DNA of 64,000 bases from the NCBI RefSeq assembly GCF_032854445.1, contig NC_088307.1, positions 16,690,017-16,754,016 on the forward strand. Reading direction: 5' to 3'. Position 1 is the stretch's first letter. Every line of letters starts with the position of its first letter. The translations under genes were made by a program, and so were the position numbers. The notes below the pieces were generated by a model that made no database searches, had not been told where the DNA came from, and saw only the letters and a program-made list of their open reading frames with translations. Positions 1 to 12,224 of this stretch are shown here, one piece after another. The DNA is from Liolophura sinensis. Its lineage: Eukaryota > Mollusca > Polyplacophora > Chitonida > Chitonidae.

Positions 1-137
1 TTAGGTACGCTGTGTTTGTTCCCATATTTGCCATGTGCTGATTATCTAAAGTATCAATATTTAACTGTAAAGTTCCCATACCGGTTAGTGTTCATCACGC
101 AGTATCAGTCAAATATCATGTGATCACAGACTTGTTC
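1..137. other. Unassigned sequence at left edge
   Basis: No reading frame or repeat recognised. It lies 3' of the broken GPCR fragment on the minus strand and could hold further worn sequence from that copy, but I see no recognisable TM6 or TM7 motif. Confidence 0.4.
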
Positions 138-415
138 TCACCAATCAGTTGCGTGTCCGATCATCATGCCGTACAACACGAACAACACGGGAATGAGTGC
201 GAAAAAGAAGACAGCAATTACCATACTTTCATAAGGCTCCACCCAGCCAATGTCCAATTCAAGGACACAATACATTGCAGTGGTGTTATCATACATGATC
301 TCGCTCCAACCCCATACGGAATGGAAATCCCGACAGTGACCAAAAAGATAGTGACCAACAGTGAAAAGACTTTCTTGCGAGTCCGCCGTCCTAACGACGT
401 GAGAAGATGACACAT
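138..415 (-). pseudogene. Broken paralogue of the neighbouring class A GPCR (TM4-TM5 part)
   Basis: Two overlapping minus-strand frames together match the intact receptor at 2632-4148. The first (about 415 down to 294) reads as the stretch after TM3 through TM4: SLGRRTRKK, VTVGISIPYGV, against SLGWWSHRK, VTVGICVPYGV in the intact copy. The second (about 300 down to 138) continues as MYDNTTAMYC, DIGWVEPYE, ALIPVLFVLYGMMI, against LYDNITEIYC, DIPWVEPYE, LLIPVLFLLYAMMI. The frame changes near position 294, where the fragment is also several residues shorter than the intact copy. No N-terminal exon, TM6 or TM7 is found, so this is a fragment of a tandem duplicate and not a functional gene. Whether more of it lies left of the window cannot be seen. 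Confidence 0.75.
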
Positions 416-419
416 ACAC

Positions 420-1159
420 CGGATAGTTATATTAGTCAGTCTCTATTCTAAAGAAGCAATGCTTGACTGCTGCTCAAATAATATGGTACGTTGCCTCCTG
501 TAATTAGGATTTATGCATCTGTATGTAAGTTGAAAGATTTAATCTCCATAAATAAGTAAAGCATTATTTTGAAAAGCTCTGGTGAAGTAAATCTTCTTAT
601 ACCGAATAGAGCAAGAGAAGATGAAGTTTTTATTAAATATTTTTGTTTATTTGTAAGTTGATTTAAGGGTTTTTATCGGTAGCCTGTGCAATAAATCTTG
701 GCCAACTTTTCAACGAAATATCCAAATATCCTTGTAGTTGGTGCAAACCATTACTCAAGTGATCTAGAATCCTGATGCCCGAAATACCCCTTTTCCATCG
801 CCCAACAGTCATGATTTTTAATCATTTAGATGATGTAAACGATATGCACAAAGTTCCAGGGAAACTGGTGCAATATTTTAACAGGAGTTACCTGGAAAAA
901 TCGGTGTGCATGAAAATCCATTATTGCACGGGAGTAATGATAAAAATAATTACTCGCTTGTAACTGAACTTAGGCATGCACAAGTGTAGATGATAGGGTA
1001 TGGTAAGTTGCATGGAATACCATGGAGTACTTTCTGAAGAGTTGCTTGAAGAAAATTTGGATACATGGAACAGCACTACTACATGTATGCAAAGTGCTAA
1101 AAGGAGGTAATTATGAAAAAAATGATTAGATTGTCATTAAATTTAAGCATACACAAGTT
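420..1159. other. Intergenic, nothing recognised
   Basis: AT-rich sequence between the GPCR fragment and a SINE. Its open frames are short and show no family features. Confidence 0.5.
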
Positions 1160-1415
1160 CAGATAGTTGTAGTTTACTTGCTTGACGTTCAACATCAAGG
1201 GGATAGTGCAAAGACCGCTTGACGCGTGTCAGTATAATGGCTCGCGTGAGGCGGCTTACTAAGCCGTCTAAATGAAGCAGCACTAGACAAAAGAGCGGTG
1301 GAAATCAGTCCTGCAACAAGGAGGCACATTACATGCACTCTAAGGATTCTTTCGTCGTCATATGACTCAAAAATTGCTAAGTACGACGTTAAACCCTAGT
1401 TACTTACTCGCTCAT
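1160..1415 (+). repeat. SINE family 2, copy without a clear tRNA head
   Basis: This stretch shares its order of blocks with 55085-55440: GCGTTCAGCAT-like block, AGTATAATGGCTC, CACTAGA(C/T)AAAAGAGCGGTGG, CCTGCAACAAG, GGATTC(C/T)TTCGTC, CATATGACT, and a tail rich in ACTCACTC-type repeats. The tRNA-like head seen at 55085 is not clear here, so the copy looks 5'-truncated or worn. Confidence 0.65.
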
Positions 1416-2631
1416 ATAAACAGTTCGTATATCCTGCCAGTGGTGGGTCTGGCTTTTTACAGTATAGTTCTTGGGGGAGGGAGTAGCTTTCTCTGGATGG
1501 CATAGGTATTTTTGTCCTAACCATTTGTTATGTATAGTTTGATATGTTTTGGCTAATGAGCTACTTACACACACACAGCTATAAACATGTACGTACGGAT
1601 GTTCTATTCTAGCAGCACATAACATACACAAGGCCTAAATGCTGCCCTTCCACCAGTTGCGTTGCAACAACAACAAAAGATTAACTAAGCTATTTCACAA
1701 ACAAAACATCGATCACTCCACTGGTACGTATCAATTTTGCATGCCTTGCTTACAAGGAGAGCCCTATGTCTTCGTGATTTATTAGATTAAATGTAAATAA
1801 TTAGCTCTTCCTAACTCTTACATATTTCGTCATACGTGTCAGGCTAAACTGATGCTTTAGAAGATATATTCAGGTAATGATATGCAAAGTTTATCCCACA
1901 ACATTGAACAAATGACGGATTGATGGCGTCACTGTTTCGGATTGGTCAGCGTGATTATCCGTCGTGTTGATGACATTTAATTTGCAAAATATCTACTTGT
2001 ATTCACATTGTCTGGCAGTCAGTTAAAGAACACGCATTAATGTCACTCTTTCCGTTTGTCCAGGTTCCGGTTCCTGTTTAAACTTAATCACACCGAGAAT
2101 TGTCGGGTGTTTAAAGCTGTTTAATCAGACCACGTTTTCATTACGACTAGAATATCGTCTCTGACGTCTGTATGTATCGGAAATACCTTACCCAGTCAGA
2201 ATTCACAGTGTCCGAGTAAGGCATTTGTGTTCCTAAACATAATAACGGACACATACAGAGCAAAAAGCTCTGAGACACGATATATATGAACACGATTTTT
2301 TTGGCTCTAAAGATCTAAATTACGAAGGTAATAAACTTGTTTTTCAATGTGTACATAAATTTATCAATGGTACAGAAAGATTTTATGGCCATGGTAATGG
2401 TAATAACGATGTTAACATTGTAAATAATAATAAATTTATTTCAACTTATATTTCGTTATCTGAAGTATGTATTTCCATATGTATGTACTTCGTTAGCTAT
2501 TATGTTGTTAATTGATGCTTTGAGGAAATCTCCGTAGTAGCCATTAGGCTGTGTGAAATCCTCGTTAAATAATTAAAGAATTAAATTAAATTAAGAAATT
2601 GTTTGAATGGATCGCGGCTGGTGCACCGTTT
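1416..2631. other. Intergenic, downstream of the GPCR gene
   Basis: AT-rich, with no supported gene. It contains the 3' flank of the minus-strand receptor, but I could not fix a polyadenylation site. Confidence 0.45.
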
Positions 2632-4148
2632 TCATTTCCTACAGAAGACTTCCTTAAAGGCTTGCCGAAAATTATCAGACATCAGAAAATAGAAAAGCGG
2701 GTTTGATGCGTAATTGATATACTGTACTATTCGAATAAACCAGTTCATAATAAAAAATGACTTGTCATCCATAGGTTCAATGACATGCGGAGCATGGATA
2801 TCTACAAAAAGGTAAACTTTAAATGGTAAAAGGCATATAACGAAAACACTAAGTACAACCAATAGCATAATAATTACTTGCAAACGAGACTTTGATGATT
2901 TTCTGCCACCGGTTCCTTGAATGTTATTTTGTGGCAGCTGTGTCCTCAAAGAAATAATCATCATGGCGTAGAGTAAAAACAACACGGGAATGAGTAAGAA
3001 ATAGAACACAGTAATTAGAACAGTTTCATAAGGCTCCACCCACGGAATGTCCCAGTCTATGTAACAATATATTTCTGTTATGTTGTCATAAAGTATCTTT
3101 TCCTCATATCTCCCGGCAACTCCATAAGGAACGCAAATCCCGACGGTGACCGTATAGATGATAAGCAACAGCAGGGAGACTTTTCTGTGTGACCACCATC
3201 CTAACGACTTCAGGGGATAACACAAGACCGTGTAGCGCTCCACACCAACAAGCAAAAAAATCAGACCCGAACAGATCATAGCTCCTCTCTCAATGGAGTT
3301 GAGGAAAATACCTGAAAACGAAAGAGCAAGATATTTCATCATCGGTTGCTATGAGAAACCCAGACAGTTTAAGCTGTAAGTGACGATCAGGTAAAAATGA
3401 TGCACAACTCTTCAGAACAATGGTTAACTAGGTAAACGTCACTCTCTATTCTAAAAAGTGTAACACTTGACCTCTCACAAAATGTGTCACGTTGCCACAA
3501 GTAGAAACAATTTGGTTATTTGTAGCAATGTATTTAAGTATCTGTAAATACGTAATTTATAAAATGCGGTCGCTGTAAGTTCAAGTCCAGCCCATGCTGG
3601 ATTCCTCTCTGGCCGTACGTTTCATAGTACATGGTTTACCATAGTTAATGAAATCGTTTTACATGAAATACAACAAGGAAAGATGAGTTTGGTTGTTCAT
3701 CGTTTTAATTGAGTTTGAAAGTTGACGAGTATAAGAAATGTTTGTTGATCATATGACTAATATTAAAACATCTTCTTGCAAACAAGACTACCATTGAAAT
3801 ATCTTACAACTGTAACGGTAGATACAGTGTAGGCAAGGTTAATCAAAATAAAAATATACAGAGAAACTTACAGAAATTCAATCCTATAGAAGAATCGTCC
3901 ACTTCGTAAAGAAGATGCCATGACAAAATGGGCACGAAAACCAGAACCATCAAGTCAGTCACAGCCAGACATGCCAGACAAAGGTTCACCGTGGAGTGTA
4001 GCTTCTTCACTAGCACTATCAAGCCAATTACCAAAACGTTTCCTACAATTCCTACAAGGATGATGCCGCCAAAAATTATAGAAATAATAAGCCTTGTGTT
4101 TAGGTCCACCTGCCACGTGTCATCGGTGTAACTAGAGTTGTCAGTCAT
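2632..4148 (-). CDS. Class A (rhodopsin-like) peptide-type GPCR, two coding exons
   Basis: A predicted 318-residue seven-helix receptor. Exon 1 is 4148-3872 and exon 2 is 3311-2632. The donor (T|GTAAGT, minus strand, 3871-3870) and the acceptor (TTTTCAG, 3318-3312) agree in phase 1 and rebuild a Cys codon at the start of TM3, the usual disulphide Cys. Exon 1 has NSS and similar N-linked glycosylation sites, TM1 with GNVLV, and TM2 with LACLAVTDL. Exon 2 has an ERY motif (DRY position), TM4, an extracellular loop, TM5 with the IPVLFLLYAMMI stretch, TM6 with LLPFKVY, TM7 with NPLFYFLM (NPxxY position), and a short basic tail after FRQAFKEVF. The TM7-helix 8 pattern recalls TRH, growth-hormone-secretagogue and related neuropeptide receptors, but I cannot name a ligand. 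The family is seen in the sequence; the peptide-receptor subclass is inference. It lies beside a broken tandem paralogue at 138-415. Confidence 0.88.
3558..3620 (+). repeat. SINE family 1 fragment inside the GPCR intron
   Basis: Matches the tRNA-related middle of the SINE (GCGGTCGCTGTAAGTTCAAG, CTCTGGCCGTACG) seen also at 32490. It lies in the single intron of the receptor gene and has lost both ends. Confidence 0.6.
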
Positions 4149-4427
4149 GGTGCTCGCGTTACACGTTTACTCAACAAGCTAACCGGTTATATATGTATAT
4201 CAAACGAATGAACTGTGGTCAACCCAGGTGTATAATTATTGTATAAATAAGTGCATATGTATGCACCAATGGGAAGGCAAGTCGACTTCAATCAAGCACT
4301 GGTTAATGTATTTGCCACCAAACGCTGTTATAAAATCATTTGATCACGCTAGGCATTAATAAGATGAAAGGCCATAGATTTTGTCACATAAGCATCAATC
4401 ATCAAAGTTCTTCCAGATACCCTCTCT
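4149..4427. other. 5' flank of the GPCR gene
   Basis: Upstream DNA on the minus strand. A TATATATG-like stretch about 40-50 bases above the ATG is visible but not diagnostic. Confidence 0.35.
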
Positions 4428-4441
4428 CGTTAAACAGATTT

Positions 4442-4711
4442 ATTTATTTATTTATTTATTTGATTGGTTTTTTTACACCATACTCAAGACTATTTCACTT
4501 ATAGGGCGGCGGCCAGCATTTTGGTGGAACGAAAACGGTCAGACCTCGGGGAAACTCACGACCATCCGCGGGCTGCTGACAGACCTTCCCACATACGGCC
4601 GGATGGGAAGACAGCATGAGCTGGACCAGAACTCACAGAGACCGCACTGGTCAGAGGCTCCTGGGTCATTACGCTGCTGTAGCGCGCTAACCAACTGAGC
4701 CACGGAGGCCC
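4442..4711 (-). repeat. SINE family 1, full-length copy
   Basis: On the minus strand it starts GGCCTCCGTGGCTCAGTTGG (box A-like), with a box B-like GTGAGTTCTGGTCC. It continues into the conserved body (GGATGGTCGTG, AATGCTGGCCGCC, ATAAGTGAAATA, TTGAGTATGG) and ends in a TAAA-type tail. Near-perfect target-site duplications flank it (4428-4441 and 4712-4725, cgttaaacagattt against cgttaaatagattt). The layout resembles tRNA-derived molluscan SINEs with a conserved central domain; the exact family name was not checked. Confidence 0.85.
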
Positions 4712-4725
4712 CGTTAAATAGATTT

Positions 4726-5969
4726 ATTGTCATATTATCGAACTGATGCCAGTTTTATTTTACATTTCTGTCTCATGTAGAATTAAATGAAAAATATACA
4801 TAAGCCATTAAATGACAACATTCTCGGCGATGCTGTCAAATAATTATACTACCCTGTTGAAAATATCTGCTGATATTAATAATATTATTGCTGGGTAAAG
4901 TGTGTACTATGGCATTTTTATCTGTTCAGGATAAAAAGTCCAGAATGGCCGCGATAAACAACCATATGACGTCAACAACGAAAAGTTTTCCAAGTCAAAC
5001 TTTGCAATGTTTAAAGAATTGTTTATATTGAAGCCTTAAAGGAGGATTAGATACTTAAAGAAGAAAGACAGCTGTGTCATTACTTATTATACAAATCACA
5101 TTATTTTTGAACTATATATTCTTAAAACATTGTTGCATCTATGCGTCAAAACAGACATTCGTATACCGATACCAACCGTCGACCAAAAAGGGCGTTCCGG
5201 GTCAATAATCGCAAGGCCAATTCCCACAACAACGTTTAACACAAACTGCCAAAGAACTCAGAAAGTATATAAAGTACAAATATAGGAAGAAATCATGCTA
5301 ACTGAAGCAGTCAACAGTTTTCAATGATGTTGATAAGACGCAAGGCATGTTCTACGTAACTGAGTGAAATCAGCATTCAAACTGTGCACCATTTTGAAAT
5401 ATAATTTGTTGATAATAAAATATGTATCTCATTTACGCTTTGATTGCGACTGTTCATATATCCAAAGGGCGATATAATTTAACACGATGAATATACATCC
5501 CTACACGCCAGAGATGCTGGACGCTCTAACGATATTTACGTACAAGAGGATCACACTCATTGTAAAACTTAAGAAACATGGAGTGTTTGATGGAATAACC
5601 TTGACACAATGGTTTTTACTGTAATAACTTGTGACATTGCTTGAAATCGTCACACAACACGCAGGATCTAACAGATGCTACAAGGCGAGATGTGTACACG
5701 CCATAAGCAGGAGCCTCCGGTATATTGCTGTCCAAGTCAGGATAATTTACAATGTCAAAATTGAAACTATCCGTCTTGTCGTACAGTCGTGCAAAGTCAA
5801 CTTAAACTATACTTCGAATTATTCTCCTTATCACAGTTATCGCTGATTTGGCATCTCTCCTGAACACTAATTGAATGAATACGATTTCGTTGCGACTCCA
5901 CCATATGTAAGAGTGAACGGATATTGAATATTAACATACAGGTCTGTTTTGTTCATCAATATTCTAAAA
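4726..5969. other. Intergenic, nothing recognised
   Basis: AT-rich DNA with only short frames and no repeats that I could place. Confidence 0.45.
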
Positions 5970-6955
5970 AAAATTATATTAACACCTTGTCATTTAGACT
6001 CGGGGAAAAACAAGCACATAACATAAAAATGTGGTTGAAGACAGCAAAAACCTGACAAACAATTGTACACTCCACAAAGAAATGCTTAACAATTTCAGAT
6101 GTTTGACGAAACATACATCTATCCTCAGTAAGTACGTGCCTTTTTAATAGTCTTTGCATAACTGGCAAGATACCATGCACCGATTTGAAACAGATATTAA
6201 CCAAGTTGTGATCCCAAAAAGGAGTTAAACACTTGGCTCCAACTAATATTCAACCGAAGCCCTGGATATTTAATTACCAGTTGAGGAAGTTCTGCAACTT
6301 TTTCAACAAGTTTGTTATAAATGGTCATGGTCGTAAAATGACAAGAGGTAAAGGTTGGCCATTATAAAAGTCACGCCAAGCACTAAGTGCCCATCAGTAG
6401 TACATGGGTATGCTTTCTGAGATTTCAGTGCTAAATATTCTTAGTGACATCCCAATCAAATAAATGGCAAAGTATCTCCGCTCAGCAGTTGTATCATACA
6501 ATAACTTTACAATATGCCGGACCGACAACGATTTATATTTACATTCAAAATTGGTAATATTCATCTTACCATTATTATAAAACAAATATAAGCCACTGAT
6601 CTCTTAAAACATTCCGGTCTATTCTCTCACAGACACCGAAATACAGAACTGTGAAACATAATATTGACACAGAACAAAATTTACCAAAAGCACATTTCCT
6701 CCTAGGGACAAATATCTCCCATTCTTTTCTTAAGTGTTTCTACAACGTGCTTGGAAGTCAGTTCCGCTTGATGTTTGCCAAAATAAACTTCACATATCTT
6801 AACATCATGCCCTGGGTAATCAAAATTACCCTAAGGCAAGAATGAGCTTTTATACAATTTAATTTGGTACCTGATGCCTTTTTATACTTTTTCGCCGTCT
6901 GAATAACCATCGGAACCGAATTCTCATCACTTTCAATGACTGTCTCCTAGTTCTA
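5970..6955 (-). mobile_element. Worn LINE relic, ORF2 C-terminal part (same family as the two array LINEs)
   Basis: Minus-strand pieces match the ORF2 of the copy at 17156-22337. About 6204-5974 reads VNICFKSVHGILPVMQRLLK against VNFSYKLVHDILPVKEKLLR, and on through the HFFVEC (HLFVQC) zinc-ribbon-like end. 6585-6394 matches the region with TAERRYFAIYLIG (TAEWKYFAIYWLG). 6680-6950 matches the segment just after the RT catalytic box at the nucleotide level. There are several frame breaks and no complete domain. Both element ends are missing. It is the oldest of the three copies seen and lies outside the tRNA array. Confidence 0.75.
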
Positions 6956-7528
6956 TCTCTTTCGAACCTTCTACTCAAAGTGCGCATAATTCTTGCTCAA
7001 CTCAGATCAACTCAGCACAAATAACAAATAAAACTAGTAAATAGTACAGAACAAACTAATAAACCTGAACCTAAGCACTTCAAAACAAAAATGCTAAAAC
7101 ACAGTCCGGCAATAAATCTTATGATAATAATAAACCTAATAAACCTAGTGGCCCCACAAAGCGTCCATCTAAGGCCACCACGGATCTTACCTTTAGTAAG
7201 TTTGGATCGCTGGAGGCCGGTGGTGCTTCCGCACGGGTTGCCGATGTGATACATACGTAACCTCCACCAGGGAAATCTTCCGGTCGATCTTCCAGGAAGG
7301 GTCGCCTTCGGTCCAAACATAAAGAAAAATCTCCTATATGCCTCCCTCCAGAAAGTCTGTATGTGACAATATTATACAATGGAATTTAATTTTATTAAAG
7401 GTTTTAATTTTATTGCTTCAGTCATTAAATCCTATTGCCTTTTGTCTTCAGGAATCTCAACTGAAGACATTTTACAAAGATGTAATATCTCTTACAAATT
7501 ATTCACTTTAAAGCACCTAATGTAATGA
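6956..7528. other. Unassigned DNA before the array
   Basis: Includes a GC-richer block (about 7150-7330) with two overlapping minus-strand frames that lack recognisable motifs. It might be a piece of another repeat. The tandem-array homology begins at about 7529. Confidence 0.35.
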
Positions 7529-7619
7529 AGTATTCTACCTTGTATTCTCCACAATTTCCGCGACCATTCGGCATACTTTTCTTTATTATCTGTCTCCGTA
7601 TTTCCCATTAATTTTAGCA

Positions 7620-7832
7620 TTGCACATACATATTCTCAGACTTCTTTTTCAGTACCGGAAGTTAAAGTACACAGAAGTATTCAAAGAAGGTAAGGAAGTA
7701 GTATTTTCAGTGGCATTTGGAACTTGGGATGAAGATACACTGAACAAGGCATTCTTATGGATATACATCATCTTTCACCTGATAACGATCTTAGTAACTA
7801 CATCGAAACGTCGTGTTAATAAACCAAGATAA
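7620..7832 (+). other. Open frame repeated in every array unit (probably not a gene)
   Basis: A frame of 66-107 codons containing KYTEVFKEGKEVV, LNKAFLWIYII and VNKPR is repeated in almost all units (here and near 13875, 14922, 16325, 22675, 23996, 25313, 26591, 27908, 29186, 30485, 33322, 34641). I recognise no family. Between subfamilies A and B nearly all differences change the residue (F/L, S/L, G/R, F/Y, T/M, I/M), and the stop is lost in B. That is the pattern of neutral spacer and not of a protein under selection. Confidence 0.6.
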
Positions 7833-7941
7833 TGTGTATCCATGACAACGCCTTCTTCAGTGTAGGATATTTACAAAGCAAAAAGTTCTTCATATCTTTT
7901 AGATAAATAAGTTTACCACTGCTCTGATAACTCAAAATTGT

Positions 7942-8190
7942 ATGCATCACCCTCAACGTCTATCTAACAGCTTTTGCTACTATTTTACAAGACAATTAAT
8001 TAACGGTAATTATCCAATCCTAAGTCGCAGATTCAACCTTTATGTTCCATTCTACCATACAAACTATTTTCTACGCACATTGCGCCTTATGGGGACTGAG
8101 GAATGGAACAAACTGACATTTGACCTCAAACCTACAATTTCTTTTTCACATTTCAAGACTAAACTAAAGAATCATCTCCATACACTTTGA
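7942..8190 (+). repeat. LINE ORF2 C-terminal fossil carried by each array unit
   Basis: The frame reads FNLYVPFYHTNYFLRTLRLM, GTEEWNKLTF, then SFSHFKTKLKNHL. This fits the well-known tail of many Jockey/CR1/RTE-type LINE proteins (vPr-x-t-x-yG, g-x-x-lWN-x-Lp, sl-x-x-FK-x-x-LK-x-x-l). It is followed by non-coding sequence ending GGTGAATAAAGATATTACTG, like a LINE 3' end. Equivalent stretches lie at 14195, about 15243 (broken), 22995, 24318, 25635, 26913, 28230, about 29505, 30808, 32114, 33644 and 34963. It is on the opposite strand to the tRNA and to the two long LINEs, and belongs to a different LINE group. Confidence 0.65.
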
Positions 8191-8768
8191 TCTCCGTGTA
8201 TATAAGTTTTCTCTTTGATATTTCTCCATGTATTTTATGTGCAATTATGCTTTATATTATGTTATATTTTAGATTCATTTAATCCCCGTACACGCATGGC
8301 CTATTTCTCAACAATACATTGTACGGCACACATGTCTCTCACCAGGCTTTGCTCCCGCCATACCATTCTCATATCTGAAGATCTCATCTGTGTATCCTTA
8401 TAAATATGGTGAATAAAGATATTACTGATAATAATACTTATGCATACAGGGCTTCATAAGATCTTCAGTCACGCTTTGCACAGATATTTAATTCATATTC
8501 TGCAGATTGTTTTCCAGTACCCGTCGGTAAAAGTAAAGAGAAATAAAAAGAAAATACAGTTTACATGAATAATTTTTTCTTTTTTCTTTCCTTTATTTTT
8601 TTTTTTTTTTTTTGAAAATAAAATAATTTATTCCCAATAAACAAATACAGAGTTGACATTATAATACATCAGCCCAATTAAAACAATATCTTTATCACAG
8701 TAGATGTGGGCTGTCGTCTTTTTACATTTATGCACGGTTTATGTATTTACAACAGATCAAGTATTCCA

Positions 8769-11700
8769 TTACAGAAAGAACTTAAGCTTTGAGTTGTCAA
8801 TAGCACATATAACGTTTCCTCTGGCCCATGTTTTCTGAAAGTTGACTTTACTGAGACGGCAGAAGTCTGAACAAACTCGTGATTTTACACATGACTTAAC
8901 AGAAGTAACTATGCTTGCAACAGATTTCCTTTTACCTTGAAAAACAGCCTCATTTCTAGCGCACCATACACAAAACAAACAAACTGTTATAAGATATGTG
9001 TACATTGAATTCTCGTCCTTTGATAACGGAACACCAAACAATTTGTGTATTAGATCCTTCTCTGAAAAAGCAGGGAAAAAGCTTCCATACATCCAAAAAA
9101 GCCTTTGAAAATTCAACAGTACCTGTTGTGTAACGTTGCATTCTACAAACAAATGATTCCTGGTTTCGGATTTACCACAAAATCTATGCAAATCATTTGT
9201 GCATATATTTCTTCTTAAGAGAATCTCCTTGACAGGCAGAATATTATGAACTAATTTAAACGAAAAATTTATAAGATTGTTATCCAGGAAGGTGTTGAAC
9301 ACTGTACGCCATATCCGAGGACGCGGTAACATTGGTTGAGAAGCTACAACTCTCAGAGGTTCAGAAATCTTGGACAGAAAGGCACTATATATAAATTTAT
9401 TGTGAAATATTGCTGGAGATAACTGTTGACCATGATAAAATTCTTTCCAGGCAGACAACACAAACCTATAAAAGGCTGGGAGCATTAACGAGTGCGGTAA
9501 GCTTGACCTCGCAAACTCTGGCTTAACCTGGTTTAGTGAAATTCCAAGCCAGTAAATAGCAAAATATCTCCAATCCGCTTCAGTGTCATTCAATAATTTT
9601 AAGACATGTTTGACTGCAAATACCTTCAGTTTGCAAAAAATATTGTGGATATTTAACCCACCGTTATCATATGCATTAAACAAAACAGATCTCTTAATAG
9701 CTTCTGGTTTGCCATTCCAAAGAAACTTAAAGACATGCTGAGTACAGTGTAAAATACATTTTGTTGTTAAGATAAAACATTGGCCAATATACCACAGAAC
9801 AGACAAGGCAACAGTGTTAATTATAACAGCCCGGCCCCGCATTGTAAGGTACCGGTCACCCCAACATGACACATTTTTTTTTACTTTCTTGAGTACACGT
9901 TCAATGTTTAGATCTTCCTGGTTTTCACCAAAATATACACCACATATCTTAATGTTTTCAACAGTCCTAAAGCCGACTACAGTATCGTCACTGACCTTCC
10001 ATGTACCAATAGGAAGTACCACACTTTTAGCCACATTAAGTTTAGCCCCTGATGCTCTCCCAAAATCATGGACCAATTTAATAACATGATGAGCTGATTC
10101 TTCATCAGACACAATAATCGTAGCGTCGTCAGCATGTGCAGCAATCTTAGGCTGTCTGCTTGTACCAGGCATAGGTATACCTCTAATTCTTTCACACTGC
10201 CTGACAGCCTTTATAAAGGGTTCTAAAGTAAGTATGTACAGTAATGGTGATAATGCACATCCTTGTCTAACACCTCTTTCTAGAGCAAACTGTTCAGTAA
10301 CATAACCATTAACTAATACAGAGCTATTTATATCAGTATATAATAACCTCACTCATCTGCAAAATGATGGGCCAAAATTATACTTTTCTAAACAATTAAA
10401 TAAGAAAGACCATTCAACCCTATCAAATGCTTTTTCTTGGTCTAAGCTAATAAAGCAAGCATCCAATTCTTTTTGACCTACATAGTCATATGTACTTCTT
10501 AATAGATGCACGTTATTCAAAATTGATCTGCCAGGAACACCAGATGTCTGGCATTTGTCTACAACACTAGCCACCACTACTTTGAGACGATTACATAAGG
10601 CTCTAGACAATATCTTGTAATCTACATTTAACAGAGAGATAGGACGCCAGTTCTTTATCATATTCGAATTTTCAATATCTTTACACAGCAATGTTATCAA
10701 ACCTGACTTCTGGCGTAAGCTCAAGCAGCCCTGGCTGAAGCATTGATTTATAACCTGGGTATATGTGTCTCCAATAACTGACCAATAGTGAAGATAAAAT
10801 TCACATGGCAAACCATCACTGCCTGGTGACTTATATTTAGACATGCCTTTAAGGGCAGCAAATAATTCATCATCTGACATAATTCCTTCACAGGCACCCC
10901 TATCAGCACTGTTCAAACAGGGCAAGGAGGACAAAAACGTATTTTGGGCATCTGTGTCAACCCCTTGAGAAGAATACAAACTCTTATAATAACTGCACAC
11001 ACATTTAGAGATGTCTGCTTGTTTGTCATGTATACATGATTCGTCTCTATGACATTTCATAGATTTTATCATTTTCTTCTTAGAACGCCCAGATTCACGT
11101 CGTAGAAAGTACCTTGTTGGCTTTTCATTGTCTGGAAAATGGGTAGCCTTAGCTCCAATTATTCAGCTCCTTTTACCTTCTGCCTGAATACCGTTTATAG
11201 TGGCTTTCAGCCTAGAAATTTCATTTTTGTTCCCTACTGGGTCAGATTTCAGACTGTTCAGTTCTTGATTTAAATCCCTTAGCTTTTGCTTTGATACCTT
11301 ATTTTTCTTTCCAGAGTATTCTTGAATCATCTGTTTGGCTTTGGCTTTGAAATAATCCCACTTTTCAATAATATCTACTATATACCCAGTCCCAAAAATG
11401 TCCTCATGCAATTTCTCAATACTATGTAACAATTCTGCTTCCCCCAGCACCGACACATTACACTTCCAATAGCTTGGACCCCACACAAAGGCATTTCTAA
11501 AAGACAAATCAATAAAAATACATAAGTGGTCTGAAAAGGATAGGGGAACAAAATCAGCCAATGTAACACACTCTTGTAATGAGGTAGATACATAAAATCT
11601 ATCGATTCTAGATGCTACCTGACCCCTACACCATGTATACACTTGACTATTTGGATACAGTTTTCTGTAAACATCACAAAGCGAAAAATCGTGTTTTAAG

Positions 11701-12224
11701 CAGTTCATTTCAATTTTACCAAAGTTACTAAGTCTTGCTAATGGATCACCTCCATACTTGTCCAGGTTATTGTTTTCAACAAAGTTAAAATCACCACCTA
11801 AAATTACAGGACTACTTCCAGCGATAAGTTTGTCCATATTCCGAATAAATTCTTTCCTATCAACAGGCGCATTAGGTGCATATATACATATTAATTTAAC
11901 CGGCGTATCATTTATGACTGCTGATATCGCCACATATCGACCCTGAGGACAGCATTGCACATGCTTAATTGTGCAATCCACAGAATATCTAACAATAATT
12001 CCGACACCACAACTCTGAGTCGAACCATAAGCCCACCTGCAATCACCAGGGATATTGAGTTTTTTAGTGTCACTATAACAGACAAAATGCGTTTCTTGTA
12101 AGAAACGTATGTCAATATTATTTTCGAATACAAAGTCTCTAACTTGGTGCTTTTTTACATCATTTCGGATGTAAATCAGCCTGAGAACCAGCCACTGTAT
12201 CATTCCTTGAATCCTGGGTTTCAA
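8769..12224 (-). pseudogene. LINE copy 1 ORF2: endonuclease plus reverse transcriptase, broken
   Basis: Collinear with the intact ORF2 at 20819-17325. From the N-terminus it has the endonuclease motifs LQETH, YAPN, GGDFN, SRIDRFY and SFSDH, then a linker. The RT follows with NWRPISLLNVDYK, SLDQEKAFDRVEW, RGVRQGCALSPLL and AHADD (catalytic box; FADD in copy 2). The C-terminal part has a Cys-His motif around CGKSETRNHLFVEC. Two in-frame stops interrupt the frame, at 11163-11165 and at 10353-10355; the second lies where copy 2 has Trp (FCKW). The first N of the endonuclease (LNIN in copy 2) is missing because about 60-100 nt around the ORF1 end and ORF2 start are deleted, so the frames now overlap. 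Confidence 0.88.

Larger units (their letters stand above)
7529..8599 (+). repeat. tRNA-Leu array, left partial unit (no tRNA)
   Basis: Collinear with the later units from the AGTATTCTACC block, which normally lies about 40-50 bases beyond the tRNA, to the CTTTATTTT stretch where LINE copy 1 begins. The tRNA itself is missing at this edge, so the array boundary cuts the unit. The unit is of subfamily A (TGGGATGAAGATAC, not TGGGATGATGGTAC). Confidence 0.8.

Noticed and set aside
7119-7379. Two overlapping GC-richer minus-strand frames as a gene
   Set aside because: No motif is recognisable and the block may be repeat-derived; left unassigned.
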